From: Gammaproteobacteria bacterium
GTDB taxonomy: Bacteria; Pseudomonadota; Gammaproteobacteria; Steroidobacterales; Steroidobacteraceae
DNA: 38,334 nt
Reading direction: 5' to 3'
NCBI GenBank assembly: GCA_028293765.1
Contig: JAQGOG010000149.1
Location: 1-38,334, forward strand
The notes below the pieces were generated by a model, which searched no databases, was not told the origin of the DNA, and was given only the letters and a program-made list of their open reading frames with translations. The position numbers and the translations under genes are program-made. Shown piece by piece: positions 6,846-16,769 of this stretch; position 1 is the stretch's first letter, and the number at the start of each line of letters is the position of its first letter.

Positions 6846-8102
6846 TTAGCGCTGCTTCGCGACCTGGTCCGTACTCACGGCTCCGCCGACGTTGCCCCAG
6901 GCGCTGCGCAGGAAGCTTGCGAGTGCAGCGACTTCGTCGTCGGCCAGCTTGTCACCGAACCCTTCCATCAGCTTCCAGCGCTTCGGCAGCGGCGGGTTGG
7001 GCAACTGCGGACCATAGAGAATGATGTTGATCAGGGAGGCGGGATTGCCTGCCTGGACCACCGGGTTGCCCGCCAGCCGTGCACCCGAGCTTTCGGCATC
7101 CCCACCCAGACCCGTGGGCAGATGACAGGTCCCGCAATGGACGTTGTAGAGCGTCTCTCCGGCTTGCAGAACGTCGGCATTCGCGTTCGCAGGCACCTTT
7201 ACCTTGTTGTCGGGCAGGCCTTTGAGATAGGTGGCCATCGCGTGCACATCGGCATCGCTGAGATGCCGCGTGCTGTTCATGATGACCTCGTTCATCGGGC
7301 CATACGTCTCCGCGAACGTGTTCCTGCCCGTCTTGAGGTAGGCGGCGAGGTCCTCGACCGGCCATGAGTGCAGGCCATCCGGTGCCGCCGTCAGATTCGG
7401 TGTCGACCAGGAGCGCACGGTTCCCTCGGCAACCTTGTCCGAGTACTCGCCGCCGCTCATCGCCAGGTCCGAGCTCTCCGCACCCAGAAAATTCCTCGGC
7501 GAGTGACAGGCACCGCAATGGCCCAGCCCTTCCACCAGGTACGCGCCGCGATTCCATTCGGCCGAGCGCGCTACGTCCGGCGTGAAGCGCCCCTCCAGAA
7601 AATAGAGCATTTTCCACATTCCCAGCGTCCAGCGCTGGTTGAACGGGAAGCGCAGCTCGTTGGCCGGAGCCGCATACTTCACCGGCGCCAGGCTCTTCAA
7701 ATACGCGAATAGCGCCGCGACGTCCTCATCGGTCAGCTTCGTGAACGCCGGGTAAGGAAACGCGGGGTAGAGATGTTCGCCGTTCGGGCGCACGCCGGCA
7801 CGAATAGCGCGGGCGAATTCCTGCTCGGACCATTTGCCGATGCCGGTATCGACATCCGGCGTGATGTTGGTCGAGTACAGGGTGCCGAATGGCGTGGCGA
7901 ACGCGAGACCGCCGGTGAACGGCTGTCCTCCCTCGCGCGTATGGCAACTCGTGCAATTCCCGGCAGTCGCCAGGTAGTGCCCGCGTTCCATCGTCGCGGC
8001 GGCCGATTCCGCAGCGACAACAGCCGCGACGGGAGCCGTGCCGAGGAAAACGACCAGCGCGGTTGCAGTCAGGATCCGCCTGGCAGGAAACCGGCAGCTC
8101 AA
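6846..8102 (-). CDS. Exported tri-haem cytochrome c (alcohol-dehydrogenase subunit type)
   Basis: A 418-residue protein with a signal peptide (ARRILTATALVVFLGTAPVA) and three haem c sites: CTSCH at 50-54, CGACH at 196-200 and CGTCH at 323-327. The spacing and the sequences around the first site (GHYLATAGNCTSCH, then STNITPDVDTGIGKW) match the tri-haem subunits of membrane-bound alcohol, gluconate and aldehyde dehydrogenases, which pass electrons to quinone or oxidase. No catalytic dehydrogenase subunit is adjacent; the neighbours are a HiPIP and CstA. I chose TTG 8102: its TTGA overlaps the HiPIP stop and GGAG lies nine bases upstream. GTG 8117 is a possible alternative. Confidence 0.92.
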   Translation of the reverse strand: MSCRFPARRILTATALVVFLGTAPVAAVVAAESAAATMERGHYLATAGNCTSCHTREGGQPFTGGLAFATPFGTLYSTNITPDVDTGIGKWSEQEFARAIRAGVRPNGEHLYPAFPYPAFTKLTDEDVAALFAYLKSLAPVKYAAPANELRFPFNQRWTLGMWKMLYFLEGRFTPDVARSAEWNRGAYLVEGLGHCGACHSPRNFLGAESSDLAMSGGEYSDKVAEGTVRSWSTPNLTAAPDGLHSWPVEDLAAYLKTGRNTFAETYGPMNEVIMNSTRHLSDADVHAMATYLKGLPDNKVKVPANANADVLQAGETLYNVHCGTCHLPTGLGGDAESSGARLAGNPVVQAGNPASLINIILYGPQLPNPPLPKRWKLMEGFGDKLADDEVAALASFLRSAWGNVGGAVSTDQVAKQR

Positions 8103-8446
8103 GCCTTCGCGCTCCACGAATTGCAATGACCGTGGCTGTTCACCGCCGCGCCCGAGAGCACGTCGCATGTGCCGCACTGTCCGCCCGTCGCGGCAGGATG
8201 AAAGAACGCGCAGCCACCGCAGACCGTCTGCGGATTCGGTGAAGCCTCGGTATAGCCGACGCCCTTGCGAGTGCTCTGTTCCGCATCGGTCATGGCGTTA
8301 GGATCGGCACAAACAGTGCCGCCCGCCGTGGTCGAACTGTGCTCGCCTCCCGTTCCGCAACTCGCGAGACCCAACAGAAAAGCACCGGCAGCGGGAACCT
8401 GCAAGCCACGCAACAGGACGGCGCGGCGTGAAATCTTGTCAGTCAT
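8099..8446 (-). CDS. High-potential iron-sulfur protein (HiPIP), Tat lipoprotein
   Basis: A 115-residue periplasmic electron carrier. SRRAVLLRG near the start is a twin-arginine signal and LASC ending at Cys30 is a lipobox, so it is probably exported folded and lipid-anchored. The four [4Fe-4S] ligands are Cys76, Cys79, Cys94 and Cys108: the C-x2-C-x14-C-x13-C spacing and the CGGCAFF and HCNSW contexts are those of HiPIPs. An extra Cys91 is present. ATG 8446 is preceded by AAGGAAGG, a strong ribosome site. The stop overlaps the TTG start of the tri-haem cytochrome, so the two are coupled and probably exchange electrons. Confidence 0.92.
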   Translation of the reverse strand: MTDKISRRAVLLRGLQVPAAGAFLLGLASCGTGGEHSSTTAGGTVCADPNAMTDAEQSTRKGVGYTEASPNPQTVCGGCAFFHPAATGGQCGTCDVLSGAAVNSHGHCNSWSAKA

Positions 8447-8557
8447 GATTCCTTCCTTCATCGGACCGAAAATGACGCGGGCGGCAGAGTGGATCGGCAG
8501 CCTACACCCGCCTCACGGAAATATTTTCGCTGAAACGCGCTGTGCACCGGCGCAATG

Positions 8558-8572
8558 TGCATGATTCATGCA
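8558..8572. promoter_or_regulatory. Perfect palindrome TGCATGATTCATGCA
   Basis: A 7-1-7 perfect palindrome 112 bases upstream of the HiPIP start and just after the Lrp/AsnC gene. The same GCATGATTCAT core recurs at 29992-30002 in the TonB receptor/aldolase intergenic region. Lrp/AsnC proteins bind palindromes of about this length, and two closely related Lrp genes are in the window, so it may be their operator. This is inference. Confidence 0.35.
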
Positions 8573-8605
8573 AACGGGCCGAGTGGGGTGAAATTCGTAG
8601 CCATC

Positions 8606-9079
8606 TCAACGGCGCATCGGGAAAGCCGTCGTCGATTTCACTTCCGTCGCGGCGACGAACGAATTCACCTCGCGGATATTCGGGACGCGCGACAGCGTCT
8701 CGAAGTAGAACTTCTCGTAGGCGTCCATATCCTTGGTGACGACTCGCAGCAGAAAATCGAACATGCCCAGGATGACGTGGCATTCCATCACCTCGGGAAA
8801 TTCGCGGATGGCCTGCGCGAACTCGGCGAGACTCGCCTGGTCGTTGCTCGTGACCTTCACCTGCACGAACAGCTGCGCCCGCAGACCGAGTTTCTTACGA
8901 TCGAGGAGCGCCACGATTTTCGAGATGTAGCCCTCTTCCCGCAAGCGGTGGATTCGCCTCCAACAGGGTGACTGCGATAAGCCGACGGCCTCGGCTATTT
9001 CGGCGGCCGAGCGCGATGCGTCCTCCTGCAACGCCGCCAGAATTCTCAGGTCGATTTTGTCCAGGCCGGGGACCTTCAT
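8606..9079 (-). CDS. Lrp/AsnC-family transcriptional regulator (bkd-linked)
   Basis: A 157-residue regulator with the N-terminal HTH (LDKIDLRILAALQEDASRSA, then GLSQSPCWRRIHRLREEGYI) and a C-terminal RAM domain (EVMECHVILGMFDFLLRVV) that binds amino acids and assembles octamers. ATG 9079 gives the standard family start. It lies 13 bases after lpd, on the same strand, so it is the last gene of the bkd operon; in Pseudomonas the homologous BkdR is encoded upstream and divergent. It probably activates bkd in response to branched-chain amino acids. A paralogue with nearly the same recognition helix is at 31224-31796. Confidence 0.94.
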   Translation of the reverse strand: MKVPGLDKIDLRILAALQEDASRSAAEIAEAVGLSQSPCWRRIHRLREEGYISKIVALLDRKKLGLRAQLFVQVKVTSNDQASLAEFAQAIREFPEVMECHVILGMFDFLLRVVTKDMDAYEKFYFETLSRVPNIREVNSFVAATEVKSTTAFPMRR

Positions 9080-9092
9080 GTGTGCTCGCGCC

Positions 9093-10493
9093 TCATGCGT
9101 GAATGGCGTGCCCCAGGCCGGATAGAGACGCTTCGAAAAAGCCTTCCGACAAAGTCGGATGTGCGTGAATGACGCCGGCCACATCCTCCAGGGTCGCACC
9201 CATCTCGAGGGCCAGCGTGAATTCCCCGGAGAGTTCCGCAATGTGCGCACCGACGGCCTGCACTCCAAGGATGCGATGATCGCCCTTGCGCGCCAACACG
9301 CGAACGAAACCGCCGCTTTCGCCGGCTTCCATGGAGAGCGCCCGACCGTTGGCCGAAAATGGAAACACGGCGGTAATCACCTCCGTGCCGGTGGCAGCGG
9401 CGTCGCCCGGCAGGATCCCAACACTCACGATCTCCGGCTCGGTGAAACAGACCGCCGGTATGGCTGCCGGATCGAACCGTCGACGGCGCCCCGCGATGAC
9501 CTCCGCCACCATTTCGCCCTGGGCCGCGGCCTTGTGCTCGAGCATCGGCTCACCGACGAGATCGCCTATCGCCCACACGTTCTTCATGGAGGTACGGCAC
9601 TGGTCATCGATACGCACGCAGCGACCGTTCATATCGACGCCCATGGACTCGAGACCCCAGCCCTGCGTTCGCGGCCGACGGCCCACGGTGACGAGCACGG
9701 TGTCAGCCCCTACTTCCAGGAGCTTGCCGCCCCGAGTTTCGATGGCGAGAGTGCCGGATTCAAACGCTTTGAGCTTCGCACCCAGGTGGACGCTCACACC
9801 CGAACGCTCGAGCCAACGAGCCACCGGCCTGACCAGCTGCTCGTCGTAGAGCGGCAGGATGCGATCCTGTGCTTCGATTACCGTGACAGCGACGCCGAGC
9901 TTGCGGTACGCCGAGCCGAGCTCGAGGCCGATATACCCCGCGCCGACGACTGCAAGTTTGCGTGGCAGGTGACTGAGCGACAGGGCTTCGGTTGAGGAAA
10001 TAACGGGCCCACCGAAGGGAAGATCGGGGAGCTCGACCGGCTCGGACCCGGTGGCGAGAACGACGTGCTCCGCCGTGATAGTAAGCGGTCCCTCCGCAGT
10101 ATCGACTACACAGGTCTTGCCGTCGGAGAATCGTGCCCAGCCGCAGACCACGCGCACCTTCGCCCGCCGCAGAAGGCTCGCAACCCCTTCGTTCAGGCGC
10201 TTGACGATGCCGTCTTTCCAACGGACCGTCTCACTGAGATCCAGCTTCGGCTCACAGGCGAGGGATATCCCGAGCTTGCCCGGGCCGGCCGCCTCGCGGA
10301 GGGTCGCGAAGGTCGACGCGGCGTGAATGAGTGCCTTCGAGGGAATACAGCCACGTATCAGGCAGGTTCCACCCAGCCGATCCGCCTCGACCAACGTGAC
10401 GTCCATGCCCAGCTGGCCCGCGCGAATCGCGGCGACGTAGCCGCCGGGCCCACCGCCCACTACCAACATCCGCGTCTGCAGCGACTTTTCCAT
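9093..10493 (-). CDS. lpd: Dihydrolipoyl dehydrogenase (E3) of the branched-chain complex
   Basis: A 466-residue FAD-dependent flavoprotein that reoxidises the lipoyl groups of E2 with NAD+. It has the FAD loop VVGGGPGGYVAAIRAGQLG, the redox disulfide Cys44/Cys49 in GGTCLIRGCIPSK, the NAD loop VVGAGYIGLELGSAYRKLG, the second FAD block VWAIGDLVGEPMLEHKAAAQ and the C-terminal catalytic pair His445/Glu450 in HAHPTLSE. The length is normal. It starts nine bases after bkdB, within the bkd operon, so it is probably the dedicated E3 (LpdV type) rather than the general one. Confidence 0.95.
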   Translation of the reverse strand: MEKSLQTRMLVVGGGPGGYVAAIRAGQLGMDVTLVEADRLGGTCLIRGCIPSKALIHAASTFATLREAAGPGKLGISLACEPKLDLSETVRWKDGIVKRLNEGVASLLRRAKVRVVCGWARFSDGKTCVVDTAEGPLTITAEHVVLATGSEPVELPDLPFGGPVISSTEALSLSHLPRKLAVVGAGYIGLELGSAYRKLGVAVTVIEAQDRILPLYDEQLVRPVARWLERSGVSVHLGAKLKAFESGTLAIETRGGKLLEVGADTVLVTVGRRPRTQGWGLESMGVDMNGRCVRIDDQCRTSMKNVWAIGDLVGEPMLEHKAAAQGEMVAEVIAGRRRRFDPAAIPAVCFTEPEIVSVGILPGDAAATGTEVITAVFPFSANGRALSMEAGESGGFVRVLARKGDHRILGVQAVGAHIAELSGEFTLALEMGATLEDVAGVIHAHPTLSEGFFEASLSGLGHAIHA

Positions 10494-10502
10494 GCAACAG
10501 CT

Positions 10503-11768
10503 TCAGATGAACAAGGTCGCCGGGTGCTCGAGTACCGTGCGAATTCGCTGGATGAACTCAGCGGCGTCCATGCCATCAACGACCCGGTGATCGAACGATG
10601 AAGACAGGTTCATCACCTTGCGCACGGCGACCTGACCGGCACGCACGACCGCTCGCTCGACTATTTTGTTAGGACCGACAATGGCGACTTCGGGGCGATT
10701 GATGACCGGTGTGGTCACGAGGCCGCCGAGCGGCCCCAGGCTGGTGAGCGTAATGGTCGAGCCGGTGAGATCTTCTCGCGTCGCTTTCCCCTCTCGCGCC
10801 GCGCTCGCGAGCCGCGCGACCTCGGCCGCGCTGTTCCACAGATCCCGCACCTCCGCGTGGCGCACCACCGTGACCATCAGTCCCTTCGGTGTTTGAGTTG
10901 CAATACCCATGTGAATCGGTGCGTGTCGGCGCACCACGCCCGCCTCGTCGTCGTAGGTTGCATTGATCTGCGGGAATTCCAGCAGGACGCGCACCATGGC
11001 GCGCATGATGAACGGCAGCACGGTCAGTTTCGGCTGGTCGGCGCTCCTGGAAGCGTTGAGATGAGCGCGTAGCTCTTCAAGCTCCGTTACGTCCACTTCA
11101 TCGACGTAGGAGAAGTGCGGTATCTGGCGCTTGGCGAGTTGCATTCGCTCCGCGATCTGCCGACGCAGTCCGATGACCGGAATTTCCTCGACTCCGGAGC
11201 GTCGCGCATACTCCATGCGAGCCGCTGCGCCCGCCGGCGCGGCAGATTTATTTGCGAGATAGGCGTCAAGGTCGGCGTGACTGATGCGTCCGGCGGGGCC
11301 TGAGCCCTCGACAAACTGCAACTTTACACCGAGCTCTTCGGCTCTGCGGCGCACCGCTGGGGGCGCCGCGGCGCGCGCGGGTCGCACGGCGGCAAGCGCG
11401 GGGCGTACAACTGCAGCAGCCACTGCTTGGCGTGCATCGGTTGCAGACGACATAACCGACGCCTGCGGCTGCGCTCGCGCAGGTGCAGACTGCACCTTAA
11501 CGGATGACGGTGGCAGCGCCTCCCCGCCTTCGGTTTCAAGGACGACGAGGACCGATCCGACCGCCGCCTTCTGACCTGCCGCGGCAGCGACACTTTGCAC
11601 GACGCCGGCGACCGGCGACGTGAGTTCCACCGTGGCCTTGTCGGTCATCATGTCGACGAGCGGCTGATCTTCCGCGACGCGATCACCGACTTTGACGCGC
11701 CAGGTGGCGATTTCCGCTTCCGCCGTTCCTTCGCCGATGTCAGGAAGTTTGAAACTGTATTGTCCCAA
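10503..11768 (-). CDS. bkdB: Branched-chain 2-oxo acid dehydrogenase E2 (dihydrolipoyl acyltransferase)
   Basis: A 421-residue acyltransferase. Domains in order: one lipoyl domain with Lys44 in VDMMTDKATVE; an Ala/Pro/Val-rich linker (about 90-135); a peripheral-subunit binding domain (about 138-170, GPAGRISHADLDAYL); and the catalytic domain ending in DHRVVDG with His394 and Asp398. MMTDKATVE and a single lipoyl domain are typical of the branched-chain rather than the pyruvate enzyme. The start is a TTG, since no ATG fits and the lipoyl domain begins at once (GQYSFKLPDIGEG). It follows bkdA2 by four bases. Confidence 0.95.
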   Translation of the reverse strand: MGQYSFKLPDIGEGTAEAEIATWRVKVGDRVAEDQPLVDMMTDKATVELTSPVAGVVQSVAAAAGQKAAVGSVLVVLETEGGEALPPSSVKVQSAPARAQPQASVMSSATDARQAVAAAVVRPALAAVRPARAAAPPAVRRRAEELGVKLQFVEGSGPAGRISHADLDAYLANKSAAPAGAAARMEYARRSGVEEIPVIGLRRQIAERMQLAKRQIPHFSYVDEVDVTELEELRAHLNASRSADQPKLTVLPFIMRAMVRVLLEFPQINATYDDEAGVVRRHAPIHMGIATQTPKGLMVTVVRHAEVRDLWNSAAEVARLASAAREGKATREDLTGSTITLTSLGPLGGLVTTPVINRPEVAIVGPNKIVERAVVRAGQVAVRKVMNLSSSFDHRVVDGMDAAEFIQRIRTVLEHPATLFI

Positions 11769-11772
11769 TGAG

Positions 11773-12786
11773 TTATCCCGCCGCCACCTGGCGCATCGCC
11801 TCCGCCACCCGGGCAGGACCGGGAAAATACTGCCACTCGAACGCGTGTGGGTAAGGAGTATCCCAACCGGTGACGCGCTCGATCGGTGCTTCCAGGTCGA
11901 AAAAACAGTGCTTCTGCACGATGGCGGCGAGCTCGGCGCCGAAGCCGGAGGTGCGCGTCGCCTCGTGCACGATGACGCACCGGCCCGTCTTGCTGACCGA
12001 TTTCACGATCGTGTCGACGTCCAGCGGAATCAGACTGCGCAGATCGATCACTTCGGCGTCCATACCGCTATCGCGCGTCGCTGCGAGCGCCACATGCACC
12101 ATCGTTCCGTAGGCCAGAACCGTAACTTCTGCGCCTTCGCGCACCACTGCGGCCTGCCCCAGCGGCACCCGGTAGTGACCTTCGGGAACCTCGCTGGCGG
12201 GATGCGTGGACCACGACTTCACGGCACCGTCGGAGTGACCTTCGAACGGACCGCTGTAGAGCCGCTTCGGCTCCAGGAAAATCACCGGGTCGTCATCCTC
12301 GATGGAGCTGATCAACAGGCCCTTCGCGTCGTACGGCGTCGAGGGGATCACGACTTTCAAACCCACGACATGAGTGAACAGGCCCTCGGGGCTTTGGCTG
12401 TGAGTCTGACCGCCGAAGATGCCGCCGCCGTATGGAGATCGCACGGTAATGGGTACCGTGAACTCCCCCGCAGAGCGATAGCGAATGCGAGCCGCCTCCG
12501 ATGCGAGTTGATCGAAGGCAGGATAGATGTAGTCGGCAAATTGGATTTCGACCACCGGCCGCATTCCGTACGCGCCCATGCCGATCGCCGCGCCGACGAT
12601 GCCGCCCTCGGAGATTGGAGTATCGAAGCATCGGTTCTTGCCGAAGGTTTTCTGCAAACCTTCGGTGGCACGGAACACGCCGCCGAAGTAGCCGACGTCT
12701 TCGCCGAAGACGACCACCTTCGGATCACGGGATAACATTACCGCCATGGCCGAATTCACGGCCTGGATCATGCTCATGGTCGTCAT
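11773..12786 (-). CDS. bkdA2: Branched-chain 2-oxo acid dehydrogenase E1 beta subunit
   Basis: A 337-residue transketolase-like subunit. It contains VVVFGEDVGYFGGVF and DTPISEGGIVGAAIGMGAYG, with the conserved glutamates that contact thiamine diphosphate, then RSPYGGGIFGGQTHSQSPE, and a C-terminal domain with VIDLRSLIPLDVDTIVKS and HEATRTSGFGAELAA. It pairs with the alpha subunit to decarboxylate 2-oxoisovalerate, 2-oxoisocaproate and 2-oxomethylvalerate. Three bases separate it from bkdA1, which implies coupled translation. The length matches known BkdA2 proteins. Confidence 0.96.
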   Translation of the reverse strand: MTTMSMIQAVNSAMAVMLSRDPKVVVFGEDVGYFGGVFRATEGLQKTFGKNRCFDTPISEGGIVGAAIGMGAYGMRPVVEIQFADYIYPAFDQLASEAARIRYRSAGEFTVPITVRSPYGGGIFGGQTHSQSPEGLFTHVVGLKVVIPSTPYDAKGLLISSIEDDDPVIFLEPKRLYSGPFEGHSDGAVKSWSTHPASEVPEGHYRVPLGQAAVVREGAEVTVLAYGTMVHVALAATRDSGMDAEVIDLRSLIPLDVDTIVKSVSKTGRCVIVHEATRTSGFGAELAAIVQKHCFFDLEAPIERVTGWDTPYPHAFEWQYFPGPARVAEAMRQVAAG

Positions 12787-12789
12787 GAG

Positions 12790-14124
<1,335 letters not shown>

Positions 14125-14204
14125 CTAGCCGGGAGTGGGCGATCTTTTTTTGCAAAGACGTCCCGACGGAACGGATTTGCGCATGATCGTTTCAAGAGTG
14201 GGGC

Positions 14205-14246
14205 CGCGCGCGGACTATTCCTGCGTGCTCGCAGGCGCCGCGCGCG
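14205..14246 (-). terminator. GC-rich hairpin after cassette A
   Basis: CGCGCGCGG (14205-14213) pairs with CCGCGCGCG (14238-14246), with an inner CCTGC/GCAGG stem. It starts seven bases after the stop of the last cassette gene. No T-run follows on the minus strand, so it may only stabilise the transcript end or work with Rho. Confidence 0.4.
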
Positions 14247-14253
14247 TGAGGAT

Positions 14254-15366
14254 CTAATTCTTGGACACCATCGTGTCGTGCGGGCGCTCGAGAAACACCT
14301 GCGTGAATTTCACGGTGACCGCCGAGGAGATCGCCGTGTTGGTGCCGGTTTTCGCATCGGGATAGCCGTCGGCCAGGCGGCGCATTGCACGATACTGCGA
14401 GGGCGAAGAGAGTTGGCCGTAGCTGTGATGGTGAGTCGACCAGGACGTGTTCAGGTGGTACGTAAAGGCGTCGACATCGACATAGCCCGCCATCAGGCCC
14501 TGCGCGTCTTTCGGTGTCAGCTTCAACTTCAACCGCATGCCGCGAAAGACCTGGTAGCCGCTGGTCTCGAACGTCACGCCCCACGGGATCTCGATCGTGT
14601 CGATGGGCTCTGTGATCAGAACGCCGTCGACGATCTTGCCCTTGAACTTGCGGATGTACTCCTTGCCCCAACGCAGATCGAGCCTTTCCGTGCCGCCCGC
14701 AATGAAGGCGTTGCCGGTGGCATCGGTCAGGAGGCCGTCGAGGCCGCGATAGGTGGTCACCGTCACATCGTTGTCGTTGGTGAGGCTGTCCACGCCCGAC
14801 AGCTCGATGATCATGCGGTCGTTGTTGTAGCGACGCATGAACTCGTTCTCGAAATGATAGATGGTGCCGGAATTGCGGTAGTTCGCGATGCAGCCGAGTA
14901 CGCGGTACATCTGGTTGTCGATGCCCTTCTCACCCTCCGGGCTCTCGAAGTCGGCGGGCCCGACCTTGCCGTCGAGGTTGAGTCCGAAGGACACCTTCCC
15001 CTGCGCCTCATGGAAGGGAAACGGCTCCGGAGAAGTCGATGGATGCCACTGGTTGCCCTCGCGCATGAGCTGGGCCTCGACCACGGTGCGCTTTTTCCCC
15101 TCGGGGAACAGTTTCTTGAACTGCTCGCGTGGCCCATCGTTCATTCCCTGCGGGCACTCTGCCTTGCCGTCCTTCGTCTCATAGACGGCCCAGTACCGGT
15201 CCGTCAGAACGTAGGCGATGGTTCCATTTTTCACCGCTGCGTCACCCTCGGAGGACGGGGTTGCATGCGCGCTGCGCATGCCGGAGATCGAGCCGAGCAG
15301 GGCGACAGTCGTCGCCGCGACGAGTGCACGGGGCAACATCGGAAATGCACGGGTTCTTGCTGTCAC
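14254..15366 (-). CDS. Unrecognised exported protein of the cassette (copy A)
   Basis: A 370-residue protein with a signal peptide (LVAATTVALLGSISGMRSAHA) and no family that I recognise. Conserved in both copies are an N-terminal GTIAYVLTDRYWAVYETKDG and ECPQGMNDGPREQF, a middle FESPEGEKGIDNQMYRVLGC and RLDLRWGKEYI, and a C-terminal LNTSWSTHHHSYGQLSS with a His triplet, then ADGYPDAKTGTNTAISSAV. The regular beta-like segments and GIDNQ...GC block suggest a folded periplasmic or surface domain, perhaps metal- or ligand-binding through the His cluster. GTG 15366 has GGAG six bases upstream and follows the PF03640 gene by 14 bases. It is the last gene of the cassette and ends before a hairpin. 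The function is unknown. Confidence 0.85.
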   Translation of the reverse strand: MTARTRAFPMLPRALVAATTVALLGSISGMRSAHATPSSEGDAAVKNGTIAYVLTDRYWAVYETKDGKAECPQGMNDGPREQFKKLFPEGKKRTVVEAQLMREGNQWHPSTSPEPFPFHEAQGKVSFGLNLDGKVGPADFESPEGEKGIDNQMYRVLGCIANYRNSGTIYHFENEFMRRYNNDRMIIELSGVDSLTNDNDVTVTTYRGLDGLLTDATGNAFIAGGTERLDLRWGKEYIRKFKGKIVDGVLITEPIDTIEIPWGVTFETSGYQVFRGMRLKLKLTPKDAQGLMAGYVDVDAFTYHLNTSWSTHHHSYGQLSSPSQYRAMRRLADGYPDAKTGTNTAISSAVTVKFTQVFLERPHDTMVSKN

Positions 15367-15380
15367 GTCGGGCTCCAGCG

Positions 15381-16769
15381 TTATCGTCTGAACGCGTTAT
15401 CCAAAAAGTCGTCTCGCAACCAGAAAGCCTTGAAGCCGTTGCGATAACCGTTGAACTCACCGAACGCATCGCCGTTGGCATCCCCCGGCTTGTGATCGTT
15501 GACAAAGGTATAGACCGGCCGTTCGCGGTACGCCCACACGTGTAACGCGTCGCCCTGGTTCGGCGCGGCGCGATGACCGGTGCTGGGGTCGATCGCCATC
15601 ACGGTCCACAGCCGGCTGTCGGTCTTCACGCCCGGCAGAGCCATCACATAAGGGAATGTCTCGCGACACAGCTTGGGGTCGCCATTCCCGCAGATCGCCA
15701 GGCGATAGGCTTGCGGTGCGTCGGGATTGTCGCAGGCCTGTTGGTCCAGCGCGTCGTCCGAGCAGTTGTAACCGTAGATCGTCATGCCGTGGGCGTCAGC
15801 CAATACCTGGCCAATGCGCGAGTCCTGCACAGTGAACCCGGTCGGTGGAGGCAAAGCCCGCTGGGTGTAGACGTTGTGCCACCCCGGCACATCGCTACCG
15901 ATGACGCTACGGGTGCGCGGGTCCTTGATGTAGGTATAGAGCGGCTTCTTCCTGTACGCCCACTGATTGATGCCCGGCGAACGTTCGACGACGCTCCACT
16001 CGCCTTGTGGCTGGGCGGTTTCGGGTGCGAGCACGGGACTCCATTCCTGCAGGCATTTATCGTCGCAGTTGGACTTGCCCGGCGCATCGGCATCCGAGGT
16101 GTAGACCGAGTAGCTCTTGTGGTCCACGAGCATGTGGCCGGTTACGAATGCGGCTATCGCCAGTTCCGGCGGTACATTGGGCGGCGGACCGATGGGCACC
16201 CGGGCCACGCCGGATCCGCCTGCCTTCTCGATCTTCGTGCCACCCAGAACATCGCCGGGCCGAAAGTCGAGGCTCGAGGTGTAGACGGGGAAGTCGCCGT
16301 AGGCCCACTGTTTCGACCCATCCTTGCGCGTGATGATCGTCCACTTCCCCACCGGCTTGGAATCCGCGGCCGCGGCCAGCGGCGGCCACAGTTTGTCGCA
16401 GCTCTGGCGCTTGTCGAGCTCCGGCAGCAGGAAGCCCGGCGGATAGGGGCTCATCAGGCCGGACGTCTCCTTGTAGATCTCGTCCGTGCAGGCGGACACG
16501 CCGCTCTTCTTGCGATCGCCGGTGTCGCCGTTGCGCAGGTTCTTCAATTCCCAGGTATACAGGGTCTTGCCGCTCGCATCGGCGAATACCGGTCCCTCCA
16601 GCTCCGTCTCGATCACCTGGATTCCCGGGGGCATCGGCGCACGAAGGTAATCTTCCCGGTCCGTGCTGGCCTTCGTCTGCCAATACGGGGAAGAGGAAGC
16701 CACCTCTGCGTGTGCCGCCGCGCTCACAGCGGCGAGCAGCGCCGCGCTCAACAGGACTCGAAGTCTCAC
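15381..16769 (-). CDS. PF03640 (COG4315) secreted-repeat protein, copy A
   Basis: A 462-residue exported protein with a signal peptide (LLSAALLAAVSAAAHA). It is built of three repeats of the 'secreted repeat of unknown function' (Yx[FWY]xxD lipoprotein) type: about 50-180 (FADASGKTLYTWE ... LWPPLAAA ... QWAYGDFPVYTSS), 205-300 (SYSVYTSDADAPGKSNC ... QWAYRKKPLYTYIKD) and 315-450 (LADAHGMTIYGYNC ... VWAYRERPVYTFVND). Each repeat has paired cysteines, probably disulfides in the periplasm. The molecular role of the family is not established. Its GTG start overlaps the DUF1552 stop by four bases (GTGA), so the two are coupled. Confidence 0.88.
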   Translation of the reverse strand: MRLRVLLSAALLAAVSAAAHAEVASSSPYWQTKASTDREDYLRAPMPPGIQVIETELEGPVFADASGKTLYTWELKNLRNGDTGDRKKSGVSACTDEIYKETSGLMSPYPPGFLLPELDKRQSCDKLWPPLAAAADSKPVGKWTIITRKDGSKQWAYGDFPVYTSSLDFRPGDVLGGTKIEKAGGSGVARVPIGPPPNVPPELAIAAFVTGHMLVDHKSYSVYTSDADAPGKSNCDDKCLQEWSPVLAPETAQPQGEWSVVERSPGINQWAYRKKPLYTYIKDPRTRSVIGSDVPGWHNVYTQRALPPPTGFTVQDSRIGQVLADAHGMTIYGYNCSDDALDQQACDNPDAPQAYRLAICGNGDPKLCRETFPYVMALPGVKTDSRLWTVMAIDPSTGHRAAPNQGDALHVWAYRERPVYTFVNDHKPGDANGDAFGEFNGYRNGFKAFWLRDDFLDNAFRR

